DNA of 64,000 nt, from assembly GCF_014841105.1 (NCBI RefSeq), contig NZ_JACYWE010000005.1, positions 192,699 to 256,698 of the forward strand, written 5' to 3'. The notes beneath the pieces are model-generated. The model worked only from the letters and a program-made list of their open reading frames with translations, was not told where the DNA came from and ran no database searches. The DNA is from Lolliginicoccus lacisalsi (GTDB lineage: Bacteria > Actinomycetota > Actinomycetes > Mycobacteriales > Mycobacteriaceae). Shown one piece after another: positions 26,091-34,435 of this stretch (position 1 is the first letter of the stretch; every line of letters begins with the position of its first letter). Position numbers and translations under genes: made by a program.

Positions 26091-27644
26091 CTACCGCCCG
26101 GGCAGCAGCGCCATCGCCCGCACCGCGTGGGGCAGCACGGCATTCCAGGCGGCGTCGGGCAACCAGGACGGTCCGCCGAGGTCGATCAGACGCTGCGTGG
26201 CCACGGTCTGCGACTCGGTGTACTTGAGCAACCCGTCCGCGCCGTGACGGCGGCCCATCCCGGAGGCGCCCATTCCACCCATGGGGGCATCGGTGCTACC
26301 GAACGCCGGGCCGTAGCCCTCGTTGACGTTGACAGTGCCCGCGTGGACGCGGCGCGCGATGGCCTCGCCCTCCTTGGCCGTTGCCGCCCACACACTGGCA
26401 TTGAGGCCATACTCGGTGGAGTTGGCGCGCTCGATCGCCTCATCGACGCTCGCCACCGGATAGATGGACACGAGCGGGCCGAAGGTCTCCTCGGCGTAGC
26501 AGGTCATTTCCTCGGTGACGCCCGTGAGGACGGTGGGCTCGTGGAAGAACGGGCCGAGATCGGGGCGATGCTGCCCGCCAGCCACCACGGCCGCGCCCTT
26601 GTTGAGCGCGTCGCGCACATGCTCCTGCACGGTATCGAGCTGCGCCTGCGAGACCAGGCTGCCCATGGCGGGGCCGAACTCGTACTCCGCGCCGAGCCGC
26701 ATGCCCGCCACCGCATCGGCGAAGGCCTTGGTGAACTCGTCGGCGACGCCCTCCTCGACATAGATGCGCTCGATGGAGATGCACAGCTGCCCGGCGTTGG
26801 AGAAGCAAGCGCGGGTCGCTGCCTGCGCCACCGCGCGAAGATCCGCGCCCTGGGCGACGATCATGGCGTTCTTGCCACCCAGCTCCGCGGAGAAGCCGAT
26901 CAGGCGCTCGGCGGCCTGGGTCGCGAGGGTCCGGCCGGTGGCGGTGGAACCGGTGAACATGACGTAGTCCGAGCGTTGCACGATCTCGCCGCCCACCACG
27001 GCGCCGGGCCCGGGGACGACCGCGAACAGCTCGCGCGGCAGCCCCGCCTCGTAGAGCAGCTCCACGCAGGCCAGCGCGCAGTAGGGGGTGCTGCTGTCTG
27101 GCTTGATCACGACCGCGTTGCCCGCGATCAGGGCGGGGATCGCATCGGAGACCGCGAGGGTCATCGGGTAGTTCCAGGGGGAGATGACTCCCACGACGCC
27201 CTTGGGGACATGGTTCACAATGGTGCGGGTCAGGCCTGGGAACAGCCCCTGCGCGCGGCGGGGCGCAAGGAGCCGCCGGGCGCGGGTCGCGTAGTAGCGG
27301 GCGTTCAGCGCGATGTCGAGCACTTCCTCCTGCGCGGCAACGCGGGCCTTGCCGGTCTCGGCCTGCGCCATGTCCATCAGCTCGGCGCGATGGTCGAGAA
27401 CGAGCCGGTGGTAGCGGCGGAAGATCGCTGCGCGCTCCTCGACGGGGCGGGCTGCCCACTCGCGCTGCGCCGCGCGGGCCTTGCTGATCGCGGCGGCGGC
27501 ATCGTCGGCGGTGCCGACGGGGATGGTGGCGAGCTCGCGGCCGGTGAAGACCTCGCGCACGGCGCGCTGCTCGCGCTGCTGGGGCTCATCGATGGCCACG
27601 AGCGCGGCGAGGCGGTCGAACGTTTCCTGGGTGGGTGCGGGCAT
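26091..27644 (-). CDS. gabD2: Succinate-semialdehyde dehydrogenase, GabD2-like
   Basis: An NAD(P)-dependent aldehyde dehydrogenase of 517 residues, close in length and motif pattern to mycobacterial GabD2 (succinate-semialdehyde to succinate). Key residues are Asn158 (PWNYP), Glu254 (ELGGKN) and the nucleophile Cys288 (GQLCIS). AAGGAGC precedes the ATG. It is 69 bases downstream of an SDR gene on the same strand, and a PucR-type regulator is divergent from that pair. The unit probably oxidises an alcohol or aldehyde substrate. Succinate semialdehyde is the best guess from the family; others are possible. Confidence 0.9.
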   Translation of the reverse strand: MPAPTQETFDRLAALVAIDEPQQREQRAVREVFTGRELATIPVGTADDAAAAISKARAAQREWAARPVEERAAIFRRYHRLVLDHRAELMDMAQAETGKARVAAQEEVLDIALNARYYATRARRLLAPRRAQGLFPGLTRTIVNHVPKGVVGVISPWNYPMTLAVSDAIPALIAGNAVVIKPDSSTPYCALACVELLYEAGLPRELFAVVPGPGAVVGGEIVQRSDYVMFTGSTATGRTLATQAAERLIGFSAELGGKNAMIVAQGADLRAVAQAATRACFSNAGQLCISIERIYVEEGVADEFTKAFADAVAGMRLGAEYEFGPAMGSLVSQAQLDTVQEHVRDALNKGAAVVAGGQHRPDLGPFFHEPTVLTGVTEEMTCYAEETFGPLVSIYPVASVDEAIERANSTEYGLNASVWAATAKEGEAIARRVHAGTVNVNEGYGPAFGSTDAPMGGMGASGMGRRHGADGLLKYTESQTVATQRLIDLGGPSWLPDAAWNAVLPHAVRAMALLPGR

Positions 27645-27713
27645 GGTTTGTTGCTCCTTGGTAGGGGTAGTGCTGGCCGGGCGGGGCGCGGCGGAAATAG
27701 CTAGCTGGGATTG

Positions 27714-28541
27714 CTAGCTGCTGCGGATGCGCTCCTCGTACACGCGGCGCACGTTCGCATCGATCCCGCTGATGAACATCGTCTCCGCGCGGAGGACCCG
27801 GCTGATCGCCTCATAGACGAACGGGGGCAGGTAGTGCTGCGACTGCACGAGCACGCCCGCGAGGCGGGTCACCCGCAGCCGCGGCACAGGCTTGCGGATC
27901 TGCCGCTCGATCGCGGCGGCGATCTCCTCGGGCTCGGGGACGCGGACACCGCGGATGCCGGAGGCGCCCGAGCCGAGCTGCGTATTGGTCAAGGTGGGCA
28001 GCACCGCGCACACGCTGATGCCGTCGTCACGGACCTCCTTGCGCACCGTGTCGGTGAAACCGAGCACGGCATGCTTGGTGGCGCAATAGGTGGCGAGGCC
28101 GGGGAACTGGTACTCGCCCGCCAGGGAGGCGATGTTGATGATGTGGCCGGACCGGCGCGGCAGCATGCGCTCGAGGGCGAGCTTGGTGCCCGTGATGACA
28201 CCAAGGACGTTGATCTCGACCATGCGCCGCGCGATGTGCTCCGGCTCATCGATGACCCGTCCCACGGGCATGATGCCGGCGTTGTTGACCAGCACCGTCA
28301 GTGGTCCGGCCTCGCGCTCGACGAGATCGAGGAACGCGGCGAACGAATCCCGATCGGTCACATCCACCCGGGCGTGGGCGACGGCGCCGGAGGCCAGGGA
28401 GGCATTCGGGAGCTCGGCCTCATCGATGTCGCCGATGACGACCTTCGCGCCGAGCGCAGCGAGATGAGTGGCCGTGGCCAGCCCGATGCCTCGTGCTCCC
28501 CCGGTGATGGCGACGACGTGCCCGTTCAGTGGCTTGCTCAT
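27714..28541 (-). CDS. Short-chain dehydrogenase/reductase
   Basis: A classical SDR of 275 residues. The cofactor motif GGARGIG is at 14-20 and NNAG at 86-89. The catalytic residues are Ser139, Tyr152 and Lys156 (YCATK). An Asp after the second strand (IGDIDE) favours NAD(H). The C-terminal third carries a basic and hydrophobic tail. AGGAGC lies just before the ATG at 28541. It is the first gene of the SDR-gabD2 operon, so it plausibly makes or uses the aldehyde that GabD2 oxidises; that is inference. Confidence 0.92.
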   Translation of the reverse strand: MSKPLNGHVVAITGGARGIGLATATHLAALGAKVVIGDIDEAELPNASLASGAVAHARVDVTDRDSFAAFLDLVEREAGPLTVLVNNAGIMPVGRVIDEPEHIARRMVEINVLGVITGTKLALERMLPRRSGHIINIASLAGEYQFPGLATYCATKHAVLGFTDTVRKEVRDDGISVCAVLPTLTNTQLGSGASGIRGVRVPEPEEIAAAIERQIRKPVPRLRVTRLAGVLVQSQHYLPPFVYEAISRVLRAETMFISGIDANVRRVYEERIRSS

Positions 28542-28647
28542 GATGCTCCTTGATCGAGTTGATCGAGAATTCCGCGTTGTAGCTACCACTGTGCTCCTCT
28601 CGGCGACTTCGCAACTAGGCTTTTCACACCCAACTTTCCGCCAGGAT

Positions 28648-28664
28648 TTGTATTCTGGATACAA
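28648..28664. promoter_or_regulatory. Palindromic operator candidate upstream of pucR-type gene
   Basis: TTGTAT (28648-28653), five bases, ATACAA (28659-28664) is a perfect dyad in the divergent gap between the SDR and PucR-type genes. It ends 24 bases before the PucR-type ATG, so it overlaps the likely core promoter and could mediate autoregulation or control of the catabolic operon. Confidence 0.5.
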
Positions 28665-28688
28665 CACTGGTGGGCAGGAGGACGTGTG

Positions 28689-29924
28689 ATGGCCGAGGAT
28701 CAGCTCGCCGATTGGATCTCCCGCCTCACCTCCGATGTGCTGCGCCCGGCCGCGCTCGACGCCATGGTCGAACGCGTCAACAACGACATCCTCGCCGCCC
28801 TCCCCGAGCTGCGCGAAGACGATGAGCTCCGCCGCGACCTCGACGCCAGCACCCGCGGCCAGGTGCGCGCTTTCATCGCCGCCATCGCCAACGAGCAGGC
28901 CGAGTACCAGCCCCCGCCAGCAGCAGTAGCGCTCGCCCGGACCGTCGCCCGCCGCGGCATGGACGTCAAGGTGCTGCTGCGCGTCTACGGAACTGGGCGC
29001 ACCACCGCGATCAACATCCTCACCGAGATCGTGCAGTCGGTGCCCGTGGACGCCGAGACCAAGATGCGCGCCCTCGTTAGCTTCTGGGAATCCGCGATCA
29101 CCTGGCTCGAGCTCTCCACCGACGTCCTGCTCGCCGCCTACACGAGCGAGCGCGCCACCCTCGAGCGCGGCGCCACCGCGCGCCGGGCCGACACCATCCA
29201 CGCCCTGCTCGAGGGCGCCACCATTCCCATCGACACCGCGTCCACCCGGCTCGCCTACCCCCTGCGCCCCTGGCACACCGCCCTGATCCTGTGGAGCGAC
29301 ACCGACGACACCGAGGCCCTCGGGCACCGCGAGCAGGTCATCCGGCACGCGGCCCGCGCGCTCGACTCCCGAGGACGATTCCTCTCGCTACCGTCCGGGG
29401 CACGCGGGCACTGGGCCTGGATCGCCACCGACCAGCCAGCGAGCACCGACGCCATTGCCAGCATCAGTCTTCCCGCGGGGACACGCATCGCCGTCGGTTC
29501 CGCCGCGCGCGGCAGCGCCGGTTTCCGGCAGAGCCATCGTGACGCCGTCGCCGCCCAGCAAATCGCGTCCGTCTCCACCAACGCTCGCGCCTGCACTCTC
29601 TACCGCCAGGTGGAGATCCCGTACCTGCTCGGCCGTGACGCCGACGCCTTGCGCGAATTCCTCGCCCGCACGCTGGGACCGCTCGCCGAGCCCACCGAGC
29701 ATGCTGCGCGGCTGCGCGACACCGTCGCGGCCTACATCCGGAGCGGCGGCAGCCCAACCGACGCCGCTCGCACCCTCCAGGTGCACAAGAACACGGTCCG
29801 CTACCGCATCGAGCAAGCATTCACCGAGCTCGGCGCCGCGCACGACGGCGACCATGCCGACCTCGGGCTGGCGCTGCGCTGCATCGACACGCTCGGCATC
29901 GGCTGGTTGCACGGCAAGAGCTAG
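28689..29924 (+). CDS. PucR/CdaR-type transcriptional regulator
   Basis: A 411-residue regulator. The C-terminal PucR-type helix-turn-helix lies at about 350-385 (SPTDAARTLQVHKNTVRYRI). The middle holds a GGDEF-like degenerate region typical of the family, and the N-terminal 150 residues are a helical sensor region. Such proteins activate or repress catabolic genes in response to substrate. AGGAGG sits nine bases before the ATG at 28689. It is divergent from SDR-gabD2, the likely target. No gene is evident in the 240 bases after it. Confidence 0.88.
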   Translation: MAEDQLADWISRLTSDVLRPAALDAMVERVNNDILAALPELREDDELRRDLDASTRGQVRAFIAAIANEQAEYQPPPAAVALARTVARRGMDVKVLLRVYGTGRTTAINILTEIVQSVPVDAETKMRALVSFWESAITWLELSTDVLLAAYTSERATLERGATARRADTIHALLEGATIPIDTASTRLAYPLRPWHTALILWSDTDDTEALGHREQVIRHAARALDSRGRFLSLPSGARGHWAWIATDQPASTDAIASISLPAGTRIAVGSAARGSAGFRQSHRDAVAAQQIASVSTNARACTLYRQVEIPYLLGRDADALREFLARTLGPLAEPTEHAARLRDTVAAYIRSGGSPTDAARTLQVHKNTVRYRIEQAFTELGAAHDGDHADLGLALRCIDTLGIGWLHGKS

Positions 29925-30166
29925 CGGGCGCTTGCTGGTTCGGGGCGCCCGCCGGATTGGGGCGCCCGGCCTGGGCGACCAGTTGAGCGAGCCCGCGATT
30001 CGCTGCTTCAGCGCGCACGCACGCTAGCGGGGGGCCGGACAGCCGCATTTTCGGAAAGAAGTTGGCATTTCATGTCGATTGCTATTCCCAGTGTGGAACT
30101 TTTAGCTAGCGGTACAGCAGTTCCCCCCCTCACTAGAGATTCCCCCTCATTCGAAGGAGTACACCC

Positions 30167-31132
30167 ATGCCCGCACCCGCCCGACCACAACCCCGGAGTC
30201 CGCTCGCTCTGGCTTCCGCGGCCGCCCTCGCCTCGGCCGGGCTCGCGCTCGCCATGCCCGGCACCGCCTCGGCCGATGAGGCCTGCACAGGCCAGGGCAC
30301 CGGCACGATCACCTGCGTCTACAGCTTCGCGGGCGACACCGGCGGCAGCCACACCTTCACCGTGCCCGCAGGAGTCACCAGCCTCGACATCACCGCCACC
30401 GGCGGTGCCGGGGGCGGCGGTTTTGCCAACGGCGCCGACACCACCGCTGGACAGGGCGGGCAGGGCGCACGCGTGCAGGCCGACGCGGTGATGGCCGCCC
30501 CCGGCGAGTCGCTCACCGTCACGGTCGCCGGCAACGGAGTGACCGCGACCGGCGGCGGGGGCGTGGGCGGCGGGTTCGGCGGCGGGGGCGCCAGCTCCTG
30601 CGGCGGCTCGGCCAGCGGTGGTGGCGGTGGCGGAGCCTCCAGCGTATTGCGCGGGATTGCCCCGGTCGTGGTGGCAGGCGGGGGTGGCGGTGGGGGCGGG
30701 GCCCTGAATTTCGGCGGCTCCATGCCCTCGGGCGGAGACGGCGGGGCGGCGGGCGCGGCCGGCGGCGACGGCACGAACGGCGGCGGGGGCGGGGCGCCCG
30801 GAGTTGGCATGGTCCCCGGCGCCGGCGGCACGGGCTTCTACGGCGGAGCCCCCGGTGTGGGGGGCGTCGGCGGGGCAGGCGCCAACGGATCTGTGTGCGG
30901 CGGCGGCGGGGGCGGCGGATACGCGGGCGGCGGGGGCGGCGCGGGCACGGGCAACGCCTACTCGGGCGGCGGCGGAGGAGGCGGCGGCTCGTCCTTCGGC
31001 GGCACCCCCACCCTGACCGGCGACACCCCGAGCGTGACCATCACCTACACCGAGGCAGCCCCCGGGCCCGACACCTGCGGCGGATTCGACCTCGGGTCGA
31101 TCTGCCTCGATCTCGGCTCCCTCGGAAACTAG
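30167..31132 (+). CDS. Secreted glycine-rich protein
   Basis: A 321-residue exported protein. The signal peptide ends TASA-DE at about residue 36. A short beta module follows, with CTGQGTGTITCVYSFAGD (two Cys) and FTVPAGVTSLDI. Most of residues 80-285 is Gly-rich low complexity with short non-Gly strands (LTVTVAGNG, PVVVAGGG). This pattern resembles the glycine-rich domain of ALK-type receptors and bacterial surface proteins, not a PE_PGRS protein, since no PE domain is present. The tail has two more Cys (DTCGGF, GSICLD). AAGGAG precedes the ATG. It converges on the WxL-like operon and may be a surface or matrix protein. Confidence 0.8.
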   Translation: MPAPARPQPRSPLALASAAALASAGLALAMPGTASADEACTGQGTGTITCVYSFAGDTGGSHTFTVPAGVTSLDITATGGAGGGGFANGADTTAGQGGQGARVQADAVMAAPGESLTVTVAGNGVTATGGGGVGGGFGGGGASSCGGSASGGGGGGASSVLRGIAPVVVAGGGGGGGGALNFGGSMPSGGDGGAAGAAGGDGTNGGGGGAPGVGMVPGAGGTGFYGGAPGVGGVGGAGANGSVCGGGGGGGYAGGGGGAGTGNAYSGGGGGGGGSSFGGTPTLTGDTPSVTITYTEAAPGPDTCGGFDLGSICLDLGSLGN

Positions 31133-31251
31133 CGGCGACCGTAAAGACCCATCAGAGCGGAAGGCGTGCCGTGCTGCACCGAGAATCTTCCGCGCTGCCC
31201 TGGGAGATGTGGCCCTGGAAGATATGGGGGCAGTTTCCCGGTCGCAGCCGC

Positions 31252-31316
31252 AAACGCGATAGAAGCTGCTGAAGAACCCAGGTGGCTTCTATCGCGTTTG
31301 ATGATTTCCCGTGCTT
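31252..31316 (+). repeat. Dispersed inverted repeat, family 1, copy 4
   Basis: Perfect 15-base arms at 31252-31266 and 31285-31299 flank an 18-base loop with a conserved ACCCAGG, followed by GATTTCCCGTGCTTTT, the degenerate flank of copy 3. It lies between the convergent ends of the glycine-rich gene (31132) and the WxL-like gene (31364). Confidence 0.88.
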
Positions 31317-31363
31317 TTGCGACCAAAGCGGTCGATATCGAGCCGAACATGCTCCTCGCCGAG

Positions 31364-32488
31364 CTAGTAAACCGAGTGCGTGATCGCCGTCGCGTACCGA
31401 TCCGAGACCACCCCGCTGCCGGGGAACACCACCTCGATATCAGCGACCCAGGTGGCACTGCACGGCCCCTCGGCCACTTGCACCCGCACCTCGTCATCGC
31501 CGAGGACTTGCCGCCCGGTCGATGAGCTGCATTCCGTGTCGCTCGCCCTGTAGCGCACCGACCGCGGAACCAGCACGGTCCCCGTGGATTCGCCCGAGAA
31601 CGCGGACATCGAGGCGAACGCGGTCCACCCGGGGCTCTCCGCTCGCGTATCAAGGACCTGCACGCTCATCGCGCCACGACGCACTGCCCCTTCGCCCTGC
31701 TGCGCGAGAACCAGGTTGCCAGGCACAGCGATGGTCAGCATGCCCGCCTCGGTGGCTTCGTCCTCTTCGCTGGCTTCGTCCTCGTCCGTGGCTTCCTCGT
31801 CCGTGGCTTCGTCGACCGTGGCTTCGTCGACCGTGGCTTCGTCCTCGGGCGATCCCTCCGTGGACTCCTCCGTGGTCTCCTCGTCCTCGGCAGCCGACTC
31901 CTCCGAGGCCTCCTCGGTGGCGGCAGCAGGCTCCTCGGACGTATCACCGTCGGGGAGTTCCTCGGTTCCCTCGTCCGCGGCTGGCTCGTCCGTATCGGAA
32001 CCCTCGGGCGCTGGATCCTCGGGCGCTGGATCCTCTGTCAGCAATGCCGCCGGTGGGGTGTCCTCCTGCGGCGCCTCGTCGACCAGCGACTCGGGTTCGG
32101 GCACATCCACGGGCTCGGGGGCCGGAGGCGCAGGCTCGGTCGTCACCGGATCAATGATGGCAGGCTCCGGCTCGGGGTCCGGGGCCGGCGGTTCCGGCTC
32201 GGGCTCGGGTGGAGGCGCTTCCGTCGTGACAACCACAGGCTCGGGCTCGGGCTCCGGGGGCGGGGGCTCGGGCTCGGGCGTCGTTGCTGGAGGCGTGGTG
32301 GTCGTGGGCGCGACGGGGGGCACTGCCGCGCCGCCATTCTCGACCACGCAATCCTGCGTGTCGGACTCGGTCGTGCATTCGGGAGTCGTGGGGGTGGGTT
32401 GCGCGTGGCCCGCGGGGGCGAGAGCAGCGCCAGCGAGGATGCTGGCGCCGCACATCGCCCAAACCACAGTGCGGCGTCGAGGGTTCAT
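31364..32488 (-). CDS. WxL-like surface protein with acidic low-complexity stalk
   Basis: A 374-residue secreted protein. The signal peptide ends GHA-QP near residue 29. Residues about 45-260 are extremely rich in Pro, Glu, Asp, Thr and Ala: first P-E-P-E-P repeats, then acidic E/D/A/S repeats. The last 110 residues form a compact domain (GMLTIAVPGNLVLAQQGEG) and end SDRYATAITHSVY. That ending matches the end of the upstream protein (VYTATLTHSVF), which marks both as WxL-type domains. The ATG overlaps the stop of the DUF916-like gene (TGATG), so the two are coupled. It is probably a cell-wall-bound stalked protein. Confidence 0.75.
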   Translation of the reverse strand: MNPRRRTVVWAMCGASILAGAALAPAGHAQPTPTTPECTTESDTQDCVVENGGAAVPPVAPTTTTPPATTPEPEPPPPEPEPEPVVVTTEAPPPEPEPEPPAPDPEPEPAIIDPVTTEPAPPAPEPVDVPEPESLVDEAPQEDTPPAALLTEDPAPEDPAPEGSDTDEPAADEGTEELPDGDTSEEPAAATEEASEESAAEDEETTEESTEGSPEDEATVDEATVDEATDEEATDEDEASEEDEATEAGMLTIAVPGNLVLAQQGEGAVRRGAMSVQVLDTRAESPGWTAFASMSAFSGESTGTVLVPRSVRYRASDTECSSSTGRQVLGDDEVRVQVAEGPCSATWVADIEVVFPGSGVVSDRYATAITHSVY

Positions 32489-33480
32489 CAGGGATTCCGG
32501 CTTCGTTGGCGGATAATAATGATCGCGGCGAGCAAGGCCAGCACAGCGATGGCCAGAAGGATCCACCACCAGGTGCGCTGGGTTTCTTGCTCGGCGCCTA
32601 CGGAATCCCCGACTCCTGTGTCAGGGAAGGTCACCTGGGCGCTGGTGGTGCGCTCGAGCAGTCCACTGGCGAGGGTGACGTTGGCTTGCCAGGGGCCGTT
32701 CGGCAAGGTTTCGGACAGGGCGAAGACTGCTTGCCCTGGCTCCCCTGCGGGCACAGTGACCTGGTTGGATCGGACGGTGTCGAGACGGATGCCGCCGGGC
32801 CCCTCGGTGAGGTCGAGCGAACCGGTGATGTCGACGGCCCGCCCTCCGGTGTTGTCGATGTCGACGACGAGCTCGGCCACTCCCTCGGCGGTGCGGCGCG
32901 GGGTCATGCCCGTGATGGCGAAGTCAGCGGGAAGCGCATCGGAGTCGCCGATCGCGAGGTAGATCCGTACCCCCACGCGGTTGACGACGACTGCGCCACC
33001 CTCATCGGGTTCGCCGCTGGTCATCTCGGCCCAGACCACGCCGTAGCGTTCTCCGTCCTCGGTACCTTCCGGGACGTCGACGCTGAGCACGATCTCGGCG
33101 TTCTCGCGGTCTTCGAGGGTGACTTCGCTGGTGTCGAGCTCGGTCCATTCGGTGAGCTCGTTGGCCCCGGCCCCGTCCGCGACCTTGAACCCATCCTGGG
33201 CGTCGACATCCGCGGCCCCTACGTAGAGGTCCACGTCCTGGGTGGTGCCGGTCCGGTTGGAGATCTCGAGGCGGCGGTCGAACGAATCCCCGGCCTCGAT
33301 GTTGTCAATCACGTAGACCTGGGCGCGAGGGTCGTCCTGGAGGTGCAGGGGCACTTCCATGAGCCGGATTCCGAGTCCGGGATCGTCGATGGGACCGGGC
33401 TCCGGCGCCGGCTGCGCATGGACAGCCGACACCGGTGCGAGCAGCGCCGCCGCGATCACGAGTGGAAGGAGACGACGCAC
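32488..33480 (-). CDS. DUF916/DUF3324-like WxL-interacting protein
   Basis: A 330-residue exported, membrane-anchored protein. The signal peptide ends VHA-QP at residue 22. An N-terminal beta domain reads QVYVIDNIEAGDSFDRRLEI then SNRTGTTQDVDLY, and GERYGVVWAEM follows. This is the DUF916-type pattern seen in WxL-interacting proteins of Firmicutes. A second Ig-like domain (VAELVVDIDNTGGRAVDITG) follows, then one membrane helix at about 302-323 and a basic tail. The GTG at 33480 lies 28 bases after the first WxL-like gene. It probably bridges WxL-type proteins and the envelope. Confidence 0.78.
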   Translation of the reverse strand: MRRLLPLVIAAALLAPVSAVHAQPAPEPGPIDDPGLGIRLMEVPLHLQDDPRAQVYVIDNIEAGDSFDRRLEISNRTGTTQDVDLYVGAADVDAQDGFKVADGAGANELTEWTELDTSEVTLEDRENAEIVLSVDVPEGTEDGERYGVVWAEMTSGEPDEGGAVVVNRVGVRIYLAIGDSDALPADFAITGMTPRRTAEGVAELVVDIDNTGGRAVDITGSLDLTEGPGGIRLDTVRSNQVTVPAGEPGQAVFALSETLPNGPWQANVTLASGLLERTTSAQVTFPDTGVGDSVGAEQETQRTWWWILLAIAVLALLAAIIIIRQRSRNP

Positions 33481-33508
33481 GTCACTATCTCGATTCGCTC
33501 GGGGTGGA

Positions 33509-34024
33509 TCAGAATACTGAGTGGGTGAGCGTGGCGGTGTACACGCCCGCGACCGCGCCCGTGGTGTCGAGGTCGAGGGTGGCGTCCCAGATGGCGGTGT
33601 TGGCGCCCGAAGCCGTGGCGGTCTGGACGTTCTGGGCGGTGTCGATGACGACGGCGCCCGACGGCGTGACGGTGACGGAACCGGTGGTGACCGCACTGGC
33701 CGGGGTGCAAGTGGTGTTGCTCGCGGGGATTGTGTTCGAGGCGAGGTCGGTGAAGTCAGTGATCACGGCCGTTGTTGTCCAGCCGGCGTTGGAGAGCCTG
33801 AGGTCGCTGACGGTCACGGCAAGCACCTGGCCGCTCGCGGAGAGCTGATCCAGCGCGGGCGAGATGACGGCAGCCGCCGGGGGCACGATGGTCAGCGCTC
33901 CGGCGAGGAGCTCCGCGGTGACGATGGTGACGCCACTGTCGAGCTGCGCGTGAGCAAGGCTGCCAGGAACGATGACTGCGACGGCACCGAGTGCGGCGAT
34001 TCCGGCCTTGAGGGATGTACGCAT
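33509..34024 (-). CDS. WxL-domain-like secreted protein
   Basis: A 171-residue secreted protein. The signal peptide ends AHA-QL at residue 26. The mature part is an all-beta domain rich in Thr, Val and Ala. It contains GQVLAVTVSDLRLSNAGWTT and two Cys-poor strands, and ends AGVYTATLTHSVF. The pattern G-x-Y-x-A-T-L-T-H-S-V at the end is the actinobacterial counterpart of the G-x-Y-x-G-x-x-x-W-x-L end of WxL domains. GGAGAG precedes the ATG. It is the first gene of a three-gene operon with the DUF916-like and long WxL-like genes. Confidence 0.72.
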   Translation of the reverse strand: MRTSLKAGIAALGAVAVIVPGSLAHAQLDSGVTIVTAELLAGALTIVPPAAAVISPALDQLSASGQVLAVTVSDLRLSNAGWTTTAVITDFTDLASNTIPASNTTCTPASAVTTGSVTVTPSGAVVIDTAQNVQTATASGANTAIWDATLDLDTTGAVAGVYTATLTHSVF

Positions 34025-34435
34025 GGATTCTCTCCGGATGCTTGGGCGGGATCGTCGATGATCCCGAAGGTGAGGAGCGCGGCTTGTGGTGTACCCGCCC
34101 CACAAGACTAGCGTGATTTGCAACACAAGTTTAGGAATCAACTGCCCCCAGATCGGTGGTCATTTTGCCCTATTTGACCGATGTCATTAGTCCCTTCCCG
34201 AAGGACCTTCCCTGGGATGGCTCTAGCACAGCGGGGACGCGGGGCGGCCTCGGCGAGACTGCACGCCCGCGCGCGGCCACTGCCCGCCCACTGCCTCTGC
34301 GCGCCCGAACGCCCGCCCCGCGGCCACTGCCCACCCGAACGCCCGCCCCGACTGGAAACTTTTCCCGCTCTGGGGAGGAAAAGTTTCCACTGCCCGCCGG
34401 GCCCGGCGCAGCCCGCCAGGTCAGGGCCCGCCAGG
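34025..34435. promoter_or_regulatory. Intergenic region upstream of WxL-like operon
   Basis: This 411-base gap lies between the surface operon start and the end of the MFS gene. No gene is evident. The part from about 34100 to 34200 is AT-richer than its surroundings and probably holds the operon promoter. Between 34250 and 34350 a C-rich segment repeats CCCGAACGCCCGCCCCG twice, and family 2 inverted repeat copy A follows. Confidence 0.5.
34353..34389. repeat. Dispersed inverted repeat, family 2, copy A
   Basis: TGGAAACTTTTCC (34353-34365) and GGAAAAGTTTCCA (34377-34389) are perfect 13-base complements with an 11-base loop. The same sequence family recurs at 40649-40697 and 55467-55507. It lies downstream of the MFS gene and may act as its terminator. 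Confidence 0.85.

Noticed and set aside
25686-27704. A 672-codon plus-strand frame running from the hypothetical gene through gabD2
   Set aside because: It reads through the 16-mer repeats and family 1 copy 3 and is antisense to gabD2; no domain is visible.
30167-31132. PE_PGRS protein
   Set aside because: There is a cleavable signal peptide and Cys-bearing modules but no N-terminal PE domain.
20-31316. Family 1 repeats as a CRISPR array
   Set aside because: The copies are kilobases apart, in both orientations, and have no regular spacers or cas genes.
34250-34350. C-rich repeated segment as a coding region
   Set aside because: It is a short low-complexity tract with a 17-base unit repeated twice, and has no ribosome site or domain.
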